A stretch of DNA of 64,000 nucleotides from Triticum aestivum (Eukaryota > Streptophyta > Magnoliopsida > Poales > Poaceae), in assembly GCF_018294505.1 (NCBI RefSeq), contig NC_057808.1:352953114-353017113 (forward strand), read 5' to 3'. A model generated the notes under the pieces. It did no database searches. It was not told the DNA's origin and was given only the letters and a program-made list of their open reading frames with translations. Below, one piece after another: positions 26,243-37,700 of this stretch. Numbering within the stretch: the stretch's first letter is position 1; each line of letters opens with the position of its first letter. The position numbers and the translations under genes were made by a program.

Positions 26243-28031
26243 TGTTGGGGAACGTAGCAGAAATTCAAAATTTTCTACGCATCACCAAGATGAATCTATG
26301 GAGTAATCTAGCAACGAGGGGAAGGGGAATGCATCTACATACCCTTGTAGATCGCGATGCGGAAGCGTTGCAAGAACGCGGATGAAGGAGTCGTACTCGT
26401 AGCGATTCATATCGCGGTTGATTCCGATCTAAGCGCCGAACCACGGCGCCTCCGCGTTCAACACACGTGCAGCCCGGTGACGTCTCCCACGCCTTGATCC
26501 AGCAAGGAGAGAGGGAGAGGTTGGGGAAGACTCCGTCCAGCAGCAGCACGACGGCGTGGTGGTGATGGAGGAGCGTGGCAATCCCGCAGGGCTTCGCCAA
26601 GCACCGCGGGAGAGGAGGAGGGAGAGAGGTAGGGCTGCGCCAAGAGAGACCGGAAAACTCATGTCTTGGGCAGCCCTTGAGCTCAACTATATATAGGGGG
26701 GAAGGGGGCTGCGCCCCCTCTAGGGTTCCCACCCCAAGGGGTGGCGGCCAGCCCTAGATCCCATCCAAGGGGGCGGCCAAGGGGAGGAGAGGGGGGGGGG
26801 GGCGCCACTAGGGTGGGCCTTAAGGCCCATCTGGACCTAGGGTTTGCCCCCTCCCACTCTCCCATGCGCCTTGGGCCTTGGTGGGGGGCGCACCAGCCCA
26901 CCTGGGGCTGGTCCCCTCCCATACTTGGCCCACGCAGCCTTCTGGGGCTGGTGGCCCCACTTGGTGGACCCCCGGGACCCTCCCGGTGGTCCCGGTACAT
27001 TACCGATATCACCCGAAACTTTTCCGGTGACCAAAACAGGACTTCCCATATATAAATCTTTACCTCCAGACCATTCCGGAACTCCTCGTGACGTCCGGGA
27101 TCTCATCCGGGACTCCGAACAACATTCGGTAACCACGTACATACTTTCCCTATAACCCTAGCGTCATCGAACCTTAAGTGTGTAGACCCTACGGGTTCGG
27201 GAACCATGCAGACATGACCGAGACGTTCTCCGGCCAATAACCAACAGCGGGATCTAGATACCCATGTTGGCTCCCACATGTTCCACGATGATCTCATCGG
27301 ATGAACCACGATGTCGGGGATTCAATCAATCCCGTATTCAATTCCCTTTGTCTATCGGTATGTTACTTGCCCGAGATTCGATCGTCGGTATCCCTATACC
27401 TTGTTCAATCTCGTTACCAGCAAGTCTCTTTACTCGTTCTGTAACTCACACATCATCCCGTGATCAACTCCTTGGTCACATTGTGCACATAATGATGATG
27501 TCCTACCGAGTGGGCCCAGAGATACCTCTTCGTTTACACGGAGTGACAAATCCCAGTCTCGATTCGTGCCAACCCAACAGACACTTTCGGAGATACCTGT
27601 AGTGCACCTTTATAGCCACCCAGTTACGTTGTGACGTTTGGTACACCCAAAGCATTCCTACGGTTATCCAGGAGTTGCATAATCTCATGGTCTAAGGAAA
27701 TGATACTTGACATTAGAAAAGCTCTGAGCAAACGAACTACACGATCTTGTGCTAGGCTTAGGATTGGGTCTTGTCCATCACATCATTCTCCTAATGATGT
27801 GATCCCGTTATCAACGACATCCAATGTCCATGGTCAGGAAACCGTAACCATCTATTGATCAACGAGTTAGTCAACTAGAGGCTTACTAGGGACATGGTGT
27901 TGTCTATGTATCCACACATGTATCTGAGTTTCCTATCAATACAATTCTAGCATGGATAATAAATGATTATCATGAACAAGGAAATATAATAATAACCTAT
28001 TTATTATTGCCTCTAGGGCATATTTCCAACA
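26243..28031 (-). repeat. LTR 3, solo-LTR-like copy of element II
   Basis: A complete LTR of 1789 bp flanked on both sides by ACCAC (26,238-26,242 and 28,032-28,036), with PIF/Harbinger-like DNA on both sides and no internal region. It differs from LTR 1 by about eight substitutions and three homopolymer length changes by hand count. The TATA box is at 26,687-26,696. Confidence 0.92.
26687..26696 (-). promoter_or_regulatory. TATA box of LTR 3
   Basis: CTATATATAG at the family's usual place within the LTR. Confidence 0.6.
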
Positions 28032-28170
28032 ACCACCGCATTTGAAGTTGGGACAACATCTGATCCCAATCCGAGCAAGAAGAAGAAGAAGACCAAGACG
28101 CCGAAGGCAAGAGGTCCAGCATTCTCAAGATTTGAGGACATCTTGTTGGTCAAAGCAGGCGGAGGAGGCA

Positions 28171-28242
28171 GTCCGGATGCAAGCGGAGCAGGTAGCTCGG
28201 ATGCAGGCGGAGCAGGCAACCCGGATGCAGTCGGAGCAGGAC
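28171..28242. repeat. 24-bp tandem repeat, three units, in PIF/Harbinger-like element 1
   Basis: Units start at 28,171, 28,195 and 28,219, each containing CGGATGCA-GCGGAGCAGG with small changes. It lies in an open frame (28,042-28,257, plus), where each unit encodes an eight-residue repeat of the RMQAEQ type. Confidence 0.8.
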
Positions 28243-28538
28243 GCGCCCAGCCAGTGATCTAAGGCCATCCGTCACGCTCGGACAATGATTTCATTTTGCC
28301 ATGTCCGGTTTGTTGAACTATGATTTGCTTTGTTTTGTTTCGAACTCGGGCATTTGAACTGTTTGTACCATATGATCGACGTGCATGGATTGCATGGATT
28401 TGAGGATTAGAATTTGTGGTATGTGGATGTGCGGCGCAGCATTTGAGGGGTGCTTGGTCAGGGCCCGCGGACACGACGGGGCGTGTCCGTGGGCGTTTGA
28501 GGGGCCGGATTTGCCAAGTCCGGTTGTAGATGTTCTAA

Positions 28539-29559
28539 GAGCATGTACAGTCGGGCGCCTCAAAACGGCCTCAAGCATTGGGGCGGCCCACCTAGTCACT
28601 GACCGGTCACGAAAATCTGATTCAGACGGGCGTCTCAAACGGGCCTCAAACGCTCGGGCTGACCGGCACCCCTGATATTCAGTCCAAATATGGGACGGAT
28701 ATGGAGGCGTCCGTGCGCGCCCGTCACGTCGGACTGATGACGGGGTTCCACGCGAAAATCGTCCGGAAACCAGGCGGTCTGAAGCTCATCTCCTCCGTCG
28801 GACCGATGTCGCCGTGTGGCACTGCTCCGATGGGCTGCGTAGTGCCTAGCCCGGCTGTTTAAGTCGGCCATCGGCACCGAAACCCTACCATCCACATTTT
28901 CCTTCGCCTGTCCGCCATCGCCGCCACTTTTCACTCCCCGTCTGCCTAGTAGCCATGCCCTTAGGCCACTGGGTGAGGAGCCACCCATTTCTAATGCCGG
29001 AGCGCCGGCTGGAGCTCCTTAAGCAGATCCGACCAAGGCGCGAAGGCCGGATCACCACGGGGCTACCTCCGGATGCAGTGGATCCGGAGGAGGAGTTGAA
29101 GGAGGAGGAGGAGGATGAGCCAAAGGAGGTGGAGGATATGGGTGATGCTGGCGACACAGATCTGCATGTGGAGTAGCAGGCCATCCTCAATTCCCGTTGC
29201 TCGGAGTCGGTCGCGGAGGCCAGACGTCGTCGCCGACAGGAGATGGAGGCCGCGGAGGAGGCAGAGAAGCTCGCCTATATGGATGAGGTCGAGCAGGAGG
29301 CGGAGAAGCTCGCCCTCCTACGCGCCCGTCCAGCCAGCGTCAGGCACCGACGTTGTGGACTTCTCCAACAACGAAGATTAGCTAGGGTAGCATGAAGGAT
29401 TATTATTTTTGCATGCTTTGCATTAATTTAAGGGTTGAAATATGAAAGACTCGGTTGCGAGTGGCTAATTTAAGATGTGACCGATAACTATCAACAAATG
29501 CGCTCGGTCACGTTCACGGACGTTAGAGCTGGATTTGCAAAGTCCGGCCGTATATGCTC
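28539..29559. mobile_element. PIF/Harbinger-like non-autonomous DNA transposon 2
   Basis: The left end GAGCATGTACAGTCGG and right end, reverse-complemented, GAGCATATACGGCCGG form terminal inverted repeats. TAA flanks at 28,536-28,538 and 29,560-29,562 form the target duplication. The subterminal sequence (CTCAAACG...CGGGCTGACCG and a GGACGGATATGGAGGCGTCCG-like tract) is clearly related to element 1. No transposase is encoded. Confidence 0.7.
28955..29176 (+). CDS. Hypothetical ORF inside PIF/Harbinger-like element 2
   Basis: 73 codons from ATG 28,955 (MPLGHWVRSHPF), with a Glu/Asp-rich carboxy half, ending at TAG 29,174-29,176. The frame resumes after the stop with an Ala/Arg/Glu-rich stretch to about 29,380, so a longer ancestral frame may have been broken. 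No known family recognised. Confidence 0.3.
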   Translation: MPLGHWVRSHPFLMPERRLELLKQIRPRREGRITTGLPPDAVDPEEELKEEEEDEPKEVEDMGDAGDTDLHVE

Positions 29560-29562
29560 TAA

Positions 29563-30748
29563 GCCATGACTGGCTCACCTCTAGTTGTACGTTAGTAGTA
29601 CATCCGACATTCATCCGCGTGCATTTCCCAAAAGATACTCACGACATGATGGTGCGGAAATGAAGACTGTTTCTCCTTGCTCTCTCTGGCCAGATCCGCG
29701 AGCAGTCAGCGTGGACCGAGCACGCATGCAGGACATGGCAATTATCAGGTTTGAACGAGTCAAAAAGGCCACATCGCCTCAACCTCTCCAGTCGACCAAC
29801 CAGCCATCAATCAACTCGTGGCTGCTCGTGACGGGCGGCGATTGGTTGGCCCAATCATGGATGCGCGCCATCGATCGGCCTCTCTCGCGCGCGCCCGCGC
29901 ACGGTGTCGCGCCGCGGCTCCATCTCCATGCCGCGCGCCTTAAACCCTCCGCGCCCACCGGAACACCAGGACGGCGGGTGATGGAGGAGCACATGGATGG
30001 GCTGGCGTCGTCAGGTGCATGCACGCGCTGCGTGGCATGGCATGGCACGGGCGCGGCGAGCAAGCGCCCGGGCGCGGCATGGTAACGTGTGGCACGGTGG
30101 GCATTGGATGCGCGCGCGCCCGCCCGCCCGCCACCGCGTTAATTATTTGCCTCATGCGGAGACACAGCGCCGCTCGGCCGGACCACCACGGGCACGGGCA
30201 CACGGGATAGACTACGTCGTCCATTGCTAGTAGTACCATGTACGTGCGTAGTACGTGCTACAGGAGCAGGTGCATGCGGGGGTGGGGTAGACTAGACGGC
30301 GACGGGGACCGGGGAGTGATTTGGCATCCACCGAGATATCGAGAGACGCGTGACATCGCATGTACCACCTCAAAGGAAAGAGAGAGATATGCGTGGGGCA
30401 AATTTGATAAATTTGACTTCTGGACGAAATCATTTCACAAAATGAACTGCGTTGGAAAAAAATTCACTCGGCTGACCGTTTTGAGTGGCGCCTGACACGG
30501 AGGTGCCACACCCTACGGTGCAGCGCCTAGCTCGAGGGCGTTGCACTTCTGTCCAGCGTGGCAGCCCCGGGGCCCGCACCGAGCAGTGCAGCGCCTCAGA
30601 GCTAGCCGGCACACATGTAAGCGCCGCACATTGACTTAGATGCAGCAGCCGCACGCTAGCCCTCCCCCACCCACCCAATTCTTCAGCAGTTACAGAAGCA
30701 TCTTTGCGGCGGCTGGCTCCTCTCCCCCTCTCAATCCCCTCTCCAAAA
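29563..30748. other. Flank upstream of the plant-mobile-domain pseudogene
   Basis: No gene recognised. 29,880-30,220 is GC-rich with CpG-dense tracts. 30,488-30,600 contains repeated GCGCCT motifs (GTGCAGCGCCT at about 30,519 and 30,586, and GTGGCGCCTG at 30,484). It may include the old promoter of the downstream gene. Confidence 0.4.
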
Positions 30749-33573
30749 ATGTTCAGATCTGACGATTTGGTCCGTGGATTTCTTCACCAATCCATCCTAG
30801 AAGGTACTCTCCTCCGATTCCCTTCTTTCTATCCATATAATGTATCTTATTTTGAAGATATGGAACCTTTGTTTGATTAGATTAGAATGTTGCATGTATA
30901 TAGATTTGTGAAACCCTTGTTTGATTAGATTAGAATGTTGCATGCATATAGATTTGTGGGACTTCAAGATTTGTAGATGATGTGTATTTATTTTGTAACC
31001 CTAGTTTACTTTATTTGTATTGAAAAGATATGCTTTCGATATATATGTTGGGATGTTATTTGTATTGAAAAGATATTCGTATTGAATCTTGCATAAAGTA
31101 GGCCTAGTTTAGTTTATTTCTATTGAAAAGATATTCGTATTGACAAGAATGCTTTGGATACATATGTTGAGATGTTATTTATATGAAACCATCATAGAAC
31201 ATTATATTGTTTTGGATACACATTAGGAAGTATAGGGAGTAAGCTAACGTAAGTTACTTGTTTGAAATTTGTAGGATGGTTTGGCTTCTCGATGATCACT
31301 GGGACCATCAACACCGGGCATACTTTATGTCGGTGCAGCAGCGGGTAATAATGAAAGTGGTCGGTATTATGAATTTCGTGTTTATTTCAAACACAAATGC
31401 CCCATATGTAATTTTCTGATTTGCTTGTTTGTAGGAGCTTCAACCTCTGAAGATTCGGTCTCACGGGGTCAACCTTGGGGGGATGCGCTATGATGAGCGG
31501 TACACACCGTATGTAAGGGAGACAGGACTCCTCCCTTCCATTCAGTTGGTCAGACGGTCGACGCCACCCCTCAATGCTGCAGCAATCACCGCGCTTGTTG
31601 ATCGTTGGAGGTCGGAGACACACAGTTTCCATCTTCGGACCAGGGAGATGACCGTGACGCTCCAGGATATTGCTATGATCGCCGGTCTTCCTATCGAGGG
31701 GAATACTCCTTGTATGAGCACCGATTCTGATGGGTGGCGCGAGCAGATGCATGCCCTTATCAGTATGGTTCCTCCGGAGCCTCGGGAACTAGAAGCAGAA
31801 GACAAGAAGAAGGAAAGAGTCGCAGCCGGTGCTCCTTTCACCTGGATTGCATGGAACTTTGGTACTTGCCCTGAGGATGCTAATGAGGATGAGGTCAAGA
31901 CATATGCTGGTGTCTACATGTGGTACGTTATATCCAGGAATATGTTTGCTGATGGCACAGGCAAGAATGCTCCATGGATGTGGCTGAAGGCGTTGACCGT
32001 CTTCGATAGCGAATGGAGTTGGGGTTCGGCGACACTGGCTTACTTCATTGCTACATTATCAATGCGATCTTCCTGTTAATTCAACCATGTTCTCTTTTAT
32101 GTGCAGTTGGATGAAGCCTGTTGTAGGACCTCAAAGGACGGAGGTATTGGTGGTTGTATGCTCGCACTTTCTGTATGGAGCTCGGAGCGATTGCCGGTTG
32201 GACGACCGAAGACCGTGGAATACGAGGATTGGGACGACAAAGACGATCCACTATGGTTCCCCACTTGGGCTTACAAGTGGGATGTGGTAAATGAGATGAC
32301 GGATGATCCCTCAGTCATGTACAAGTTGTACACGAGCGAGATGGACACGATTACGGTTGAGCAGGTGGCTCGACATTGCATAAGTGATTCTCATGCTTCT
32401 ATCGTAACTCGAAATCAATTTTGCATTCTATGCTATGTTGCAGGTGGAATGGGAGCCGTATGGAAAATGGGATAGTTTTGGTAACCCTAGAGAGTTCATG
32501 TTGAATCTGATGTGCCTTAGGGTAGGGATCTTTGGCATATGCGGTGCCCACTCATATGCAACTGGGCGGTTGAGCTTCACATGCCACATCGGGTGTACCG
32601 CCAGTTTGGTTTGTTCCAGCCACACCCGCCGGAGTGGGAGGGCACAGACAAGTTGCTACACGCATAAGATATAATTAACCTTGAGCACTTAGCAGCTTCT
32701 CGGCGGTTTCGATGGTGCTAATATTTTGTTTCTAACTTGCAGGTTGGATAGGAGAAGGCAGCGGAAGATCAAGGACTGGGACATGCATCACATGAAGTAT
32801 ATCATACAGTTCGCGCTTAGTGTGGAGCAAACTAAGGCTGGAAAATGATCCCAACTTCGTGAGCACTGCCCGATCGCGTTCAACAATTATCTCACATGGT
32901 TTCTTGCAAGTACCTGTGTGGAGATATGCAAGCTGGCATATGGTGAGGAGATTTTGGAAGATCCCACCGTCTTCGATGAGCTAACCCAGCACCAGTACAA
33001 CAAATTAGTCAGGGAAGGCACCCGAGTCCCTTCAGCTCCAATGATGAACTTTGTGGTATTTCCCTCTTTGCTTTCCCATTTGCGCTATTCACATCTTTGC
33101 TTGCCTAACACATTAATGTCGTTTCTGTGCATAGCGTACCCATATCAAAAGCAGCTGATGAGACCGAGACTATTCTGGAGACAACCCCGGTTGGGAAAAG
33201 CGATGGGGAAGGTGCACTTCGAGCATTCATTAAGGTTCACACCTCCTTCAATTGTCCATGTAACATGTCTTGCTTCGTTCGATATCTCATTCACTTGTAC
33301 ATGTTGCAGCGCCAGGGCCAAAGGTTAAGGCGGTTATCGAACCTTGTCGGTTGTCGTGACCCCGAATATGTATCACCCCAGCGGTCTAGGTCGGCGACAC
33401 CATCAGATCCCACTTCTGGCCATGGTGCTCCTTTGGAGGATGAGGATGTGGGTGTGGTCACCCAAGAGGTATGCCAATAGCATCTATTCAATTATTGATG
33501 CATTGCTAACTTTATCCTCACACATGGTCTTTTCCATATCGTTTGTTTTTGTAATAGGTTGCTAATGACATGA
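30749..33573 (+). pseudogene. Plant mobile domain (PMD) gene, multi-exon, disabled and cut by a retrotransposon
   Basis: The exon series encodes a PMD protein, often annotated as serine/threonine-phosphatase 7 long form-like/MAIN-like; the molecular role is not established. Inferred exons: 30,749-30,803; 31,275-31,344; 31,435 to about 32,070; 32,107-32,364; 32,444-32,663; 32,743-33,055; 33,135-33,234; 33,310-33,468; 33,559 onward. Family signatures include DDHWDHQHRAYF, the PMD core in exon 3 (MTVTLQDIAMIAGLPIEG), LDEACCRT in exon 4 and LVREGTRVPSAP in exon 6. Lesions: exon 2 is out of frame with exon 1; no usable donor after exon 3; frameshift near 32,521 in exon 5 with its donor reading GCATAAG; TGA 32,846-32,848 in exon 6; frameshift at the start of exon 7; and an LTR starting at 33,574 inside exon 9. 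It is a dead copy, perhaps itself once part of a transposon. Confidence 0.8.
30870..30958. repeat. 48-bp tandem duplication in intron 1 of the PMD pseudogene
   Basis: The segment at 30,870-30,910 recurs at 30,918-30,958 with a single T/C change. Further down (31,016-31,160) a TATTGAAAAGATATTCG motif is also repeated three times in diverged form. Confidence 0.8.
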
Positions 33574-34745
33574 TGATGACCCACAACTATATGTGATCAA
33601 TTGTAGCCTTTTCGATAAGTAAGAGTGTCAAACCCAACGAGGAGCAGAAGCGAATGACAAGTGGTTTTCAGCAAGGTAATGTCTACAAGTGCTGAAATTG
33701 TAAGTAACAGAGTAGTTTGATAGCAAGATTATTTGTAACGAGCAAGTAACGATAATAGAAACAAAAGTGCAGCAAGGTAGCCCAATCCTTTTGAGGCAAA
33801 GGACAGGCCAAAACGGTCTCTTATAATAGGCAAAGCGTTCTTGAGGGTACACGGGAATTTCATCTAGTCACTTTCATCATGTTGGTTCAATTCGTGTTCG
33901 CTACATTGATAATTTGATATGTGGGTGGACGGTGCTGTTCTTACTTGAACAAACCTACTACTTATGATTAACCCCCACGCAAGCATCCGCAACTACAAGA
34001 AAAGTATTAAGAATAAATTCTAACCATAGCATTAAACTTATGGATCCAATCGGTCCCTTACGAAATAGCGCATAAACTAGGGTTTAAGCTTCTGTCACTC
34101 TCGCAACTCTTCATCTAATAACTATTCCACAATGCATTCCCTTAGGCCCAAATATGGTGAAGTGTCATTTAGTCGACGTTCACATGACACCACAAAGGGA
34201 ATCACAACATACATACTATCAAAATATCGAACACATATCAAGTTCACATGATTACTTGCAACAAGATTTCTCCCATGACCTCAAGAACAAAAGTAACTAC
34301 TCACAAATGATAATCATGCTCAAGATCAGAGGGGTATTAAATAGCATAATGGATCTGAACATGTAATCTTCCACCAAATAAACCATATAGTAATCAACTA
34401 CAAGATGTAATCAACACTACTAGTCACCCACAAGTACCAATCTATAGTTCCGGTACAAAGATTGAGCACAAGAGATGAGCTAGGGTTTGAGAGGAGATGG
34501 TGCTTTTGAAGATGTGGATGGAGAATTCCCTCCCCAAGATGGGAGAGTTGTTGGTGATGACGATGACGATGATTTCCCCCTCCGGGAGGGAAGTTTCCCC
34601 GGCGGAATCGCTCCGCTAGAGGGCAAAAATGCTCGTGCCCAAGTTCCGCCTCGAGACGGCAGCGCTTCGTCTCGAAAGTCCACTCCTTATTTTTTCTAGG
34701 TCAAAATGACTTATATACCAGAAGAGGGGCACCGGAGGTGGGCTG
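33574..34745 (-). repeat. LTR fragment A (Gypsy-type, minus orientation)
   Basis: Starts TGATGACCCACAA inside PMD exon 9 and runs to 34,745, where LTR B interrupts it. Its text resembles Triticeae LTRs ending in GTGGGT(T/C)ATCA. The minus strand has a TATA-like GTATATAAGTC near 34,715, followed by a GC-rich leader-like tract. The rest of A lies beyond the nested insertions, outside the window. Confidence 0.6.
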
Positions 34746-37700
34746 TGCTACTTCTTGAGCTTGTGTTGGTTTTTCCCTTTAAGAGGGAAGGGTGATGCAG
34801 CAAAGTAGAGTAAGTATTTCCCTCGGCTTTTGAGAACCAAGGTATCAATCCAGTAGGAGACAACGCTCAAGTCATCGAATACCTGCACAAACAAACACCA
34901 ACTTGCACCCAACGCGACAAAGGGGTTGTCAATCCCTTCACGGTTATTTGCAAAGTGAGATCTGATAGAGATGGATAAACGGTAAAGTAATATTTTTGGT
35001 ATTTTTGGTTTATGGAACAGAAAGTAAAAGATTGCAAGCGAAGTAAATAGGAAACTAAAATTATACATAGGAAACTTATATGATGGAAAATAGACCCCGG
35101 GGCCATAGGTTTCACTAGAGGCTTCTCTCAAGATAGAAAATATTACGGTGGGTGAACAAATTACTGCCGAGCAATTGATAGAAAAGCGCAAAGTTATGAC
35201 GATATGTAAGGCAATGATCATGAATATAGGCATCACATCCGTATCAAGTAGACCGACTCCTGCCTGCATCTACTACTATTACTCCACACATCGACCGACT
35301 CCTGCCTGCATCTAGAGTATTAAGTTCATAGAACAGAGTAACACATTAAGCAAGATGACATGATGTAGCGGGATATACTCAAGCAATATGATGAAAACCC
35401 CATCTTTTTATCCTCGATGGCAACAATACAATACGTGTCAGTTCCCCTTCTATCACTAGGATCGAGCACCGCAAGATTGAACCCAAAGCTAAGCACTTCT
35501 CCCATTGCAAGAAAAACCAATCTAGTTGGCCAAACCAAATCGATAGTTCAAAAAGACTTGCAAAGATATCAAATCATGCATATAAGAATTCAGAGAAGAT
35601 TCAAATAATATTCATAGATAAGCTGATCATAAATCCACAATTCATCGGATCTCGGCAAACACACCGCAAAAAGGTATTACATCGAATAGATCTCCAAGAA
35701 TATCGAGGAGAACATGGTATTGAGAATCAAAGAGAGAGAAGAAGCCATCTAGCTACTGATAACCCACAAGTATAGGGGATCACAACAGTTTTCGAGGGTA
35801 GAGTATTCAACCCAAATTTATAGATTCGACAAAGGGGAGCCAAAGAATATTTGACGGTATTAGCAGCTGAGTTGTCAATTCAACCACACCTGGAGATTAG
35901 TTATGTGCAGCAATTAATCAGTAGCAAAGTAATATGATAGTTTTGATAGTAGTAACAACAGCAACGGTAACAGTAACAGTGATAGCACTAATCTTGTAGC
36001 AAGTGCAACAGTAACGATAGCAATAGTAACTTAGCAAGAACAATATAGGATAAATTCGTAGGCATTGGATCGGTGACTTGTTGGATGATATTCATCATGA
36101 GACAGTTATAACCTAGGGCGATACAGCACTAGCTCCAGTTCATCAATATAATGTAGGCATGTATTCCGTAAATAGTCATACGTGCTTATGGAAAGAACTT
36201 GCATGACATCTTTTGTCCTACCCTCCCGTGGCAGCAGGGTCCATATTGGAAACTAAGGGATGTTAGGGCCTCCTTTTAATAGAGAACCGGAACAAAGCAT
36301 TAACACATAGTGAATAAATGAACTCCTCAAACTATGGTCATCACCAGGAGTGGTCCCGACTATTGTCACTCCGGGGTTGCCGGATCATAACACGTAGTAG
36401 GTGACTATAACTTGCAAGATTGGATCTAAAACATGGATATAATTGTGATAACATAAACGGTTCAGATCTGAGTTCATGGCACCCGGGCCCAAAGTGACAA
36501 GCATTAAGCATAACAAAGTCATAGCAGCATCAATCTTAGGACATAGTGGATACTAGGGATCAAGCCCAGACAAAAATAACTCGATTACATGATGAATCTC
36601 ATCCAACGCCTCACCAACCAGCGTGCGTACGAAGGAATTACTCACTCCCGGTGGGGAGCATCATGGAATTGGCGATGGGGAAGGGTTGGTGATGATGAAG
36701 AACGAAGATCCCCCTCTCCGGAGCCCCAAACGGGCTCCAGATCTGGCCTCCCGATGAAGAACAGGAGGTGACGGCGGCTCCGTCTCGTGGATCGCGATAA
36801 TTCTTTCTCCCGGATTTTTTTCTGGAAAATAGGATTTTATAGCGTTGGTTTCAGGGTCTGCGGGGCCACCAGGTGGGGACAACCCACCTGGGTGCGCCAG
36901 GAGAGGGGGGCGCGCCCTGGTGGGTTGTTCCCACCCAGGTGCCCCTCTCTGGTAGGTCTTGGCTCCAGAAATTCTTATTTATATATAAAAATTCCTCGCA
37001 AAGTTTCGTTCCATTCCGAGAACTTTTATTTCTGCACAAAAACAACAGCATGGTAGTTCTGCTGAAAATAGCATCAGTCCGGGGTTAGTTTCATTCAAAT
37101 CATACAAATTAGATTCCAAAACAAGAGGAAAAGCGTTAGTAAAAGTAGATACGTTGCAGACGTATCAGCTACTAGCTATGGACCCGTAGGTCTGTGGTAA
37201 ACTACTCACGCTTCATAGGAGAGGCAATGGTGTTGATGTAGAAGCCCTCCATGATCGAATCCCCCTCCGGCACGACATCGGAAAAGGCCCCTAGATGGGA
37301 TCTCATGGGAACAGAAGGTTGCGGTGGTGGAAGAGTGTTTTTGTGTCTCTCTTGGTAGGTTTTGGGATATTTGAGAATATATAGGTGGAAGAAATAAGTC
37401 GGTGGAGTCACGAGGGGCCCACAAGGCTGGGGGCGCGCCCTACCCCCCTGGGCGCGCCTCCCGACTTTGTGGCCACCTCGTGGCTTCCCTGACGTGTACT
37501 CCAAGTCCTCTGGATGTCTTCTGGTCCAAGAAAAATCATCGCGAAAGTTTCATTCCGTTCGGACTCCGTTTGATATCCCTTTTCTACGAAACTCTAAAAC
37601 AAGGAAAAAACAGGAACTCACACTGGGCTCTAGGTTAATAGGTTAGTCCCAAAAATAATATAAAATGGCATATTAATGCATATAAAACATCCAAAACAGA

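Larger units (their letters stand above)
17049..28535. mobile_element. PIF/Harbinger-like DNA transposon 1, split by a retrotransposon and partly duplicated
   Basis: Termini are GAGCATCTATAACC on the left and, reverse-complemented, GAACATCTACAACC on the right, flanked on both sides by TAA, the 3-bp target duplication of the PIF/Harbinger group. The element proper is 17,049-17,986 plus 28,037-28,535 (about 1.4 kb). Everything between is inserted or duplicated DNA. It has only short or broken open frames, one on each side of the insertion, and no DDE transposase, so it is non-autonomous. Superfamily assignment rests on TAA and the TIR type only. Confidence 0.7.

Noticed and set aside
17987..28031. 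TGTTGG...CCAACA termini read as inverted repeats of a DNA transposon
   Set aside because: These are the short inverted ends of LTRs; primer site, polypurine tract, 5-bp duplications and Copia domains fit an LTR retrotransposon.
17049..29562. CRISPR-like or satellite array suggested by repeated blocks at 17-28 kb
   Set aside because: The repetition is one large tandem duplication of transposon sequence, not short regularly spaced repeats.
30749..33468. PMD locus as an intact expressed gene
   Set aside because: An in-frame TGA at 32,846, at least two frameshifts and a truncated last exon cannot be removed by the visible splice sites.
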